64,000 nt of DNA from Cliona cf. orientalis. Lineage: Eukaryota; Porifera; Demospongiae; Clionaida; Clionaidae. The stretch's first letter is position 1, and each line of letters starts with the position of its first letter. Made by a program: the position numbers and the translations under genes. This document shows, one piece after another, positions 51,301 to 61,200 of this stretch. Location: contig OZ005691.1 in assembly GCA_963930775.1 (NCBI GenBank), forward strand, positions 5,205,000-5,268,999, written 5' to 3'. The notes under the pieces are model-generated. The model had not been told where the DNA came from. It worked only from the letters and a program-made list of their open reading frames with translations, and did no database searches.

Positions 51301-54300
51301 TCCAAGTCGAAAGACTCTGTCTTAGTTTGTAATTAAATTTTTATACCTTCTGGAGACTATGCAGCATAATAGCTACACCAATGTAATCAACTGCCAGCTG
51401 AATTTAGACTAGTATGGCCCAATGCAAATGCAGAAAGTGAGATAGCTATTAGCTGGCCAGCATGCTAGTGGCAAGAACTTCCATCCATACCCTTAGCAGA
51501 TACCCAGTCTATCAATAGTCACTTGTGCTGTTTGAAAGGATATATGTGCCAATTTACTGGCAATTGACTTTAATACTCAAGCCACCAGTGATATACTGCT
51601 ATCTAGCCTTGTCCCAGAGCCAGGATCACACCTTTCCATAGAGTCCAATAGGCAGCTAGCAAGCAATACTGCCATTACTGGCTCACGAATCACTAAGAAA
51701 TAGTGCTGGGTGGTTAAACATTAAGAGCAAACATAGGTACACATAGTCAGAACTGATCCGATCAATGTACATTTTGTAACATGTATGATCAACATGCTGC
51801 CTTGTTAAAGTACACTGATTGAGGCCTAGCATGTGATAGCTATACTATTTCAGCAAATGTAATATCTTATGTAGGCCAGGGCAGTAGCTAGCAGATATGA
51901 ATATTGTCAATGCAAAGGAACACCTCACAGGGATGCTACTATATTATGCTTAGCGAAGCCAGTGTTCTCCCCAGGCCCTTTCAGCACAGCGGCCCCCCCC
52001 TGCCTTCCATAGCCTTATTTCTTTGATGTGGGAACCAAATAATTGATGTGGTCGCAAACTCCGCCCAAACTACGCCCACCCGCTAGGCCTTCATTTTATC
52101 CTGGGGAGAACCCTGGAAGCTGTTAGATAAGATAGCCATCTGATTAGTAGCTATGAGAAAATGTGACCTTTTAACCTCATTTTTGCTGAATTTGCGATTC
52201 CACCATTCCATTCCACCATTCCAGTCCACCGTTCCAGTCCAGTGATTGTAGCTAGACTACCGAAACCTACTTGCTATTTGGCTGTCTTGCTGTAGTTAGA
52301 AACAGATGATAAATAGTTACTCACAAGTTTTATTGGCAATCAAAAAATGAGATTTCCAAAAATAACTATAGTCTCGGGTGGCCAGACTCTACTTTCATGT
52401 GGCCAGACTCTTCTCACCATGAGAGGAGAGTCTGGGCAGCAAGACTAAAAAGGAACAATGAGCTAAGAGTAAAACTAGAATCATATATTTGTTATTTTTG
52501 CCACTGACACAGCCATTGCTGCTAAATAACGCTGGTGTATACTTGTGCTTGTGCTATGACAAAACATGGAGAACCATTTAGTGTTCTAATTGCAGTTCTT
52601 AGATGCTGCCCTAATTCAGGTACCCCTAGACCTGTTACTAATCTTTTGGAGGTGCCTTTGTGAGCTATAATTAATTTTTAGCGGTACCCATATTAGAACA
52701 TAATTATGTGGTATGTAGTATTAATGCAATGCCCACATAGGCTGTACGGGATTGCCTGAGGCCAGTGGCAAAGGCAAAAAATCCTATCAGGCTGGGGGGA
52801 GGGGGGATTATCTGTTTCTGCAAAATAATTACAAGCAGTGTAGCTCACTTCGCTTACCCCTGCTGCACCTGGTTTGAATCAGCTATTATAGCTGTATTAT
52901 TCACAAAATTGATATGTAAACATGCCATACTGTGTACGTGAAGGACTAATTTAATAGGTCATAGTATGGTAAAGTAGAGAGTATATAGGCTGTGGAATAT
53001 GTAAACAGCATACACATGTTGGTAACATATTACGCTGTTTGAGCACATGGGCTAAACTAATCAACAGGCCAAGATACTCGTTAGTTTGCTCACAATATCT
53101 CTCGTAAAACTTGTGAAGGCAAGAAGCCAAATGCAGAATCTACTACCTCCGTGATGATGACTCGGGCAATATCTTCTAACAAATCAAGCTCCTTAGCTAA
53201 CTGCAGGCCACTGAATGTATAAGTGCCCATTGTTGCCTGGTTTTAGTATAGTCTGTCCAAGAAGCTAGTGTTTGTGCCTGTAGCTAGTGCACTGACCGAC
53301 ACGCACAGAAACTGCCTAGCTCTAGCCTCTATCGCTCAGTAGCTGGAGATACTGAAACTTGTGCCTTGAGGTCAGATCGTTTCCGCTGACCTTCTGTAAC
53401 AGATAGACGGACGGACACACAAATATCATATTAATATAATGATTATGGCTACACACTTGTACACGTGTGCTCACTCAGCATTTGAAGGTATCCCCTTGTA
53501 TATACGTTAAAGTAGTATTGATACCAAATTTTAGAAGTATCCTAGCACAGACTAATACAAAAGTATGGGAGAAAATCCAGACTGCACACACGTTGTGGCA
53601 AATTAGCACTGTAGTGCCCTTTATGGGCTCTGATGTGCGGCACCAGAAGAAGAGGAAGGATTAAAGAATGCAATTCCAGCAACATTAGAGATATTTCTGA
53701 CCAAATATTTATGCACAAGTTATGAAGCTCTATTGCCATAAGTGCTACTACAAACCACACTGGAGTCATGGTTTATTCATTAGTGGTGTGGGCAAACTGG
53801 ATAAAATGTTTTCATATACAGTAGGGATGATTGAAGCACAGATAACATAAATGAATGAAGTGTAGACTATGAGCTCCTTGCTATGCACTCTTTGCTTCTC
53901 TACAGTATTGATCCTAGTCAACTGCATACATTCATGACTTGCGTAGATTATCATTGCCTGCATACATGCTACTGAAGTGTTGTATGTGAAACGGCAGATC
54001 TTGCAAGCTTAAATAGGTCATAGTATGGTAAAGGAGAGGGGATACAGGGCATTATACAAAAACCAGGCAACAATGGACACTTACATGTAGCAGCCTGCAG
54101 TTAGCTAAACAGCTTGATTTGAGAGAAGATTCTTCCCGAGTCATCGTCACGTAGGTAGCAGATTCTGTATTTTGCTTCTTGCCTTCGCAAGCCTTGTGAG
54201 AGAGACAGCGAGCAAACTAACGAGTTTTTTGTGCTGTCGATTAGTTTAGGTCACGTGCTCAAACAGGATGTAGTAAATAAATGCGCATGCGCAGGCGCCA

Positions 54301-55233
54301 CAATCCTGGAATGCAGCATCTTGCGCGTGCTGTTTACATAATGATCAATGCCCTTTATCCTCTCTTTTCCTATATAATATTATGCTTTGACCTCAAGATC
54401 TGGCCTGTTTACATCAGCTCTCTACCATTTTGTGTACACACACAGTGCTCATACACTGCTACTTAATATCAATAAATGCAACCACTCTGAGTATTCTACA
54501 CTACTCATAATTATAAACATTCAACTCTTTTGTGTATTTCTACATGCAAAGATAAAATGATCAAGTGCAGCAGGGGGGTGAGCAAAGCGAGCCACCCCGC
54601 CTGTATATATATAATAGATAGATATATACATACATACAAGTATGTTTAATGTCATAATCATGGGATAAAGTGGCTAGCATGCATGATCATCTATTACAGT
54701 AGCTACATGCTCACAAATCATAGAGACATAGTTCCACAAATAGTATCCTGCCTGGGCATCAGTACCGTGCGCATGCGCAGATGGGAGCGGTTGCAGAGGC
54801 CACACCCCTCAAAGCAAGCAGCTCCAACTAAGCAGTAAGTATGCAATGGCAACGTTCTCGCTCTGCTTGAACGTTGCTATACCGGACTACTAACAGGTAT
54901 GAATAGACCACACCTCTCGCCTCGCTCGAGGCTCGGTGGCTAGCGCCAGTGCCTGCTTAGCAGGCCTCTCAAACACGCGGTGATTTCGCGCCGATCGTTC
55001 AACAATGCGTCTCTAGCTGAAGCTATGGCCCAAGGCATTAAGGCCACTCTTCTTTGTGCACACGGCCCTATAGTTCTGACCAATCCTGAGCCTTGTAGTG
55101 CGGCTCATTCATAGCAACCGGGCGCATCCAAGACGCGTATCCATGCCCTCATGTAATGACACGGACTATATAAAAAAATGACTGTCTGAAAAATATTATT
55201 TGTTGTATATAGTATAACTATATATACATATAC

Positions 55234-55288
<55 letters not shown>

Positions 55289-58200
55289 CCTGCTTTATGT
55301 TAGTGTGCTGGTAGCTTGAAGGAATACTAAAGAATAGTCCATGCTAATACCAATTAAGAGCATACCATTGCTCATTAGTATTAATTACTTACCTTGTGCT
55401 CTTTGAGGTTAACCCAAGGCATCTCCCTTAGTACAGAGGGAGCAGTCTCGATAAAGTGGATGACTGGCGGATTAACTTTTGACTGATTCACAGGGTAGGA
55501 CTGTGAGAATCTATACTGCTGTCGACATTTACGAGCTTTGTCTTGAATCTTTAAATGAACTTGCATAAGATACTATATAAAACAAAGACAACAAAACAAT
55601 AAATAGAAACACTTAACCCAAAAACAGTAGAAATCATAAACTCACTTCTTGAACTTTGAAAGGAAGTTTATTGACTTCAAGAATAACATAAACTCGTGGA
55701 TGCTGTGAAGCCCTGGTCAAAAATAGTCTTAATTCTTCATCGGTTGTTGTTGATTGACAGCGCACAATATCAAAGGACTCAGGAATACCTCTTGAAGGGT
55801 GTAGCATTACACCTATAGTCTCAGGAACAGCATTATACAGTCCTATAATAGTTGTTATGAGTTCACCCTGAGAAAAGTTTGGACAATAGTGCAATGATTG
55901 AGAAAACTCATGCTTAAAACTGACACTTTTTGTACGCATTAATGTAGTTTGTAAAGGAGAGCTGCTTGAACCAAGTGGTAGTGCATGGTCCTGGAAGAGT
56001 TGACCTAAAAAGGCTCCAACAACATGAACCGGGGAGTCATTAAGTGATCCCTTTTTGCTATCAATCTTTATTGATTGCTGACTTGACATTTCTCCATTTG
56101 GTTGAGTTGGTGCATCAAACGTATCAACCATTTCAGGTGATGAAATATTGACAGATATGTTTTCACTGTCATGATCCATGGGTGCTCCAGTTTCCTTCAC
56201 TGTGTCTGGTGATGTCCTCATTGCCACCAGTAAGTCCTCAAAACCAGCAAGCACTATCTAAAAGTGAGTATAATACCTCAATTACAAGTGATTGGATTCA
56301 TAACCAAACTTACTTCAACTTTCCTTTTCATCCTTAATCGTTCCTCGGCAGTGTTTGTACACAAGAAACTAATTTCATGTACAATTTTAATTTCTTTATC
56401 ATCTCTACTATCCATTATCAGATGATATAACTTTAGAAGTTTTGGAATTCGAAAAAACAGAAGCCAACTATACTCACTATGCAAGTTAGTTAAAGACTCT
56501 TTCCATTCTACTAATTCATTTTCAACTTCTTTAACTCTTGTCTCAGCCACTTGAGGGTCACAGTTACATGGTAGAGGTGGTCCAGCTTTATCACCTTGAA
56601 TATATTGATGATGTCCTAATTCTCTCAGTTTCAGGTGTAATTCTAGCAGCTTGTACGCTACCTATAAGGGGGATAATCTAAAAAAATAGCCCATACCCTA
56701 CCCAGAGGGCATAAAACAATAGGAATTAAATTTGGTGCGCTGAGTCACTGACCATTATGGTAGGCAAATAAACCATATCTCCCAAACAAAACCTTTTCAG
56801 CAAAGTCTACATAATACAAATCTTTAAAAGCCTACAAGGAACTCTTTGATGATGATAAAAATGAGGTATATGTAGCAGCTAGCGCAATATACACACACAC
56901 ACAGCAAAACTACCATAATTGGCACATGCACCAAGGGTTCATAATTGTGTTATTCGTATGCATAATGATTTTATTTATCTGTCACCCTAAGGAAAAGTAC
57001 AGGTATACCAAGTAGCTAAAGTATATTAGATCATACTTGTAATAAATCCTGCAATCTGATTGGCTAAAGACAGGTATCTAAATGTGATTTCTACCATGGT
57101 TGTAACATTCTGACCAATCAGATTGCTCTAATGGAGGTTGATAAATTACTTATCAAACCTACAAGAGATTTATCAACCTAACAAGTTATTTATTAACCTA
57201 CAAGTTATTTATCAACCTGCGAGTGGGGCGCGCGCGCTTGAAAGGTAATTAAGTGGGTGGAGTAATTGGATAAGGTCAGCAATTTTTCTAACTGCTGCAT
57301 GGCTGTTTCGATGCTGCAAGAAGAACTGTCGTTTCTATGCTTGATCAGCGAGATATCGCTGCAGTAGATGACGAAGACCGTGCTCACTGTATTTCAGGTC
57401 AGATTCTGGAAGCCTTGAAGGAAGAAAACCGCTTCAATTGTCGACGACTATCACGGTCGCTCGATCACAGCTGCGTTCGAGCGGCTCTAGATATAGAAGG
57501 CCCTGAATTGCGAAGCGAACGGCAGCGTAGGTTCTCTAGCTACAGTATTAAGTACTATTGAGCATAGTTTATCATAGTAGAAGTCGGTTATACACCTCGG
57601 TTACGGTAGCTATGGTGATTTATCATAGCCACCTACACCTTGGTGTATAACCTATACATAACACCTACAAGATTTTGATATAATACCTACAAGTTTTTGA
57701 TATAATACCTACAACTTATTTACATAGGCAAGATAGAGGCTATTGAATAATGATATTATACTATAATGTATCGCTTACTGGAAGACTCCTTCAGCGTAGG
57801 ATCCACCTAGCCTCGTCCCCAGGCCCATTCCCAGCTTTTCAATGTTGCATGCTGAAACTGGGAGTGGCCTGGGAACAAAGCTATAGTAGGATCCACCCTA
57901 GGAGCTGACGGTTTCAGCTCCTCCTCATCGTATCGTCTGCTGCAGCAGTGTGTCTATGTGGGCGTCCAACTTCATCCAGAGTGGGCAGTGGGTCATTCCA
58001 GCTAGGTTGTGGTCGTTAAGAGTAAGGTCAGAGTTCTTGGTATTCATCGTCTTGCAAACGTTAATGTTAGAGGCATCGGCACTACTCAAAAACTCGAAGA
58101 TAGCTGGTGAAACGAAGTCGCGGAGTGTTTCGAGGTTCAGGTCCAAGCTGGTGTCATCCTTTCTCCTTGATAGACGTTACTATGGAAAACTACGTAGCTA

Positions 58201-61200
58201 AGCAACAAAATCTGGTCGTACCGGTTTACTATGATCTAAACTGGTTAGACACTGTTTAGTCGGTTTCTACGTGATTTAGAAGCCCTCAGGGCTCAGTAGA
58301 GCCCTTGCTTCGCTCGGGATTCTATATAGAGCCCTTTGGTCTTCTAAATCACATAGAAACCTCCTAACCAGTGTCTAACTATAATATAGTTGCTATAAGT
58401 GATTATTTTAGAAGATAATTATATATAACTTACTTGAGCATATTATGTTTATAAGATATTGTGCCCAAAGCTGAAATAATGGTACTCTTAGTCAGAGACT
58501 ATCGCAATAATACTAACTTTGGTGAGCATTAAATTTGGCGAAATGGCTGTCAGTTGGCATTGGCAGAATTTGAATTTGGCCATCTTAATGCTTGATGTCA
58601 TAGGTGCACATACATTAAGTTTAAATTGGTGAGTTTTAATCTCTACCTAATTCGCCAAATCGCCAAACTTTTCTGCTATATTGTGTGATAATCAAGTCAA
58701 ATAATTTACCTCATTAACATGAAGAAATCGTTTAATTTGTTTTCCTTCTTCTTTTTCCTGATCCAAAAAACCAAGTTTCCTTACAAAATCACTGATCTGT
58801 TCATTGTTCCAGCATTTTTTGTCACCTAAAGAAGGCACATGTTCTAAGACAATCTCAGTAGATTTCCCTTCAGAAGCTGACACAAAAATATACTCTCCTG
58901 TTTCAAATATGTACTTAAGATCTTTTGCAACATTCTCAAGAGTATCACCCTGAAATTGTATAAGATAAAGAATAAAATTAACATAGATATCTTGCAAACT
59001 AACCTCAGTTTTAGAAAACCAAAGCCTAATCAGATTAATGTTATTGTTCACAGTTTCTAACTGTAGTAATCCACTGGTTACATCTAACTTGGATACTTGG
59101 TCAAGAAGATCACTTAAACTTTGTTTAGTGTTCAAAAATGGAATCATTAACTTGAAAGCAGCAAAGAGATGATTCAAGACACATTCATTATATTCCTCAT
59201 GTTGTAATTGTGCCGTGACAAGTTGATATTGTTGCTGAAACATAGATTTACCACTTTCTGTGTCAAAATGGCTTTCTTGGATAAAATGATAAAATTCAGT
59301 GCTATTCTGCATAACCAAAAACAACTCAAGGTACTTTGGATCAGGCAAGGTTAATTCATTCTTAACTTGATTCATAACTTCAAGAGCAGCATCTGGTGTC
59401 AAAGCTTCACGGGCTTCTTCTGACTGTAATTCATCAACTAGTTCTTTCAGTCTTGATAATTTTGCATCTTTGAGACAACCTTTCAGCTGGTATTGAGTGC
59501 AAACACTGTCAATATGATGAATATAAGTAGAATACTGAAACACTTCAAGCATACTTCGTACACCTTCAAGTCCAGAACTACTCATTCGCTCAAGATCTGA
59601 AAACTTCTTTAACAATTTAAACTCTTTTTTAATGTTCATATCATGCACATGAAGTCTGCCCTTTGCCACTATCTCCGAATATTTTGCTTTTCCTTCCATG
59701 ATTCGGGAAAATAATGCCCTAATATTATCAAGACTCGTGACTACCTTCTCTATCGATAATCCTCCTTCTGTTTTTTGTTCCCCGTTAGATTGCACTTCAG
59801 ATAAGAAATCTAATATTGATTGTTGTTGCAAAGTACTGGAGTCAGTAGATGTAACCAAATCACTAATCTGTACAAAGAGATGTGCATCAAATATCTCACA
59901 ACGTGACGTATGAAAAAAGGTTAACATAGTCATGTGATCACGAAGAGGTCCATAAAACACCTGTAGATCTGTAACCAGTGCACCCAGGTTGACAAGATCA
60001 ACATGTTTAGACAATTGAAGTGATACATCTGGACTAAGACGTGACTCTTTACTAGGAATATGACCTACTAAAGGTTCCCACTCTCCATGTGCTTCTTGAT
60101 CAGGAAATAAAATATAGCGATGTAACTTTTCCTGTAATGCTTGGGGTAGAATGATACCACACTTGCGTAACAAACTTAAAAATGTACACCAGCCTAAATC
60201 AGGTTTTCCTGGAATAGACTTCAGCAGGATATGGTTTAAAGCTTCATACTCCTGAATAAAGGCACATTTGGCTAATTCAAGTTTATCACTATTCACTAGC
60301 AAAGAAGTAGCATAGAGATTCACACTGATTTTATGCAGCATAGCTGAGTTGGTAGCATAACATAAAATATTGTCATAGTTGACAGTTTGAGCCCTAAATT
60401 GCTCTTTCAAACACCGAAGGTGAGTCTGAACACCTTTTATCCAATGAAAGTATCTGTAAATTAAAACATTCATTGTAAGTGTGCAAAATAGTACCTCAGT
60501 ATACCATAAAATCTTGTTAATAAACACATGCACTTATCACTCATAATGGTAATGAAATATATGCTTACATGATGTGATGTGTACTTAAACAAAAGTAAAA
60601 AAAAATGGCCCTGTCCACCGTCAGCAAGAGTGAATGCTCAGTTAAGTGATTCCAGTGAACCAAGCTATCAAGTGTGAAGTGGAGTTGTAATTCATGAAAG
60701 TATGATTGGAAGCAATCACTGGTACAAAACTGGTAAATATAGCTGGCTTGCTTGGTGAGGCCTGTTTTGAAGTAGAAATCAAGAGTCACACCGAGTGACC
60801 ATGGGAGTGTGTTGCAGTGATCAAAGATTACAACCTTCACACTTGTATACCTACGTACCTATATTATAACGAGAACAAGTTGGAGAACAGAACTAACAAT
60901 GCTTAGCATGGACAAGTCTCGATCAAGTGGTCAATATATTATTAGTATTGTCTCAGTGAGGGCACTTAATAACAGGAGAAAGCATGCACTTAATAAAAGC
61001 ATACACTTAATAGCCACGTGTACTTAGACTTTACGATAGTTTGAAATCAGAGGAGAGAGGATGGATGGTCACGTGAACAGCAATTACCAAGTGCAAATAA
61101 ACATTCCAAATTAATTAGCACACAAATCTACGTAAGCGTGCTAAATTTGAATGGAACACATTAGGATTGCAAGGGTTTCAAGCATGCTACATCTGTCTGA

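Larger units (their letters stand above)
49496..55392. other. Intron packed with R1, R2 and R3 repeats
   Basis: R2 copies lie at 49528-50010, 50020-50602 (head to tail) and 54636-55212. R3 is at about 50765-52710, R1 at about 53030-53260 (plus) and 54050-54290 (minus). A TA microsatellite with a poly-T tail is at 55216-55289. No exon was found. The 60-98-codon frames lie within repeats. Confidence 0.5.
56662..58709. other. Intron with small foldback elements
   Basis: It contains an inverted pair GCAATCTGATTGG / CCAATCAGATTGC (57051-57127), tandem ACAAGTTATTTATCAACCT words (57150-57225), a 78-bp element with 12-bp flanking repeats (57808-57885) and a foldback at 58244-58379. The 74-codon frame at 57337-57561 is not recognisable. 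No RNF213-like exon is seen. Confidence 0.5.

Noticed and set aside
60565-60840. Minus-strand frame with SLGVTLD, possibly LINE reverse transcriptase
   Set aside because: A single short motif, no flanking RT boxes, and no second fragment nearby.
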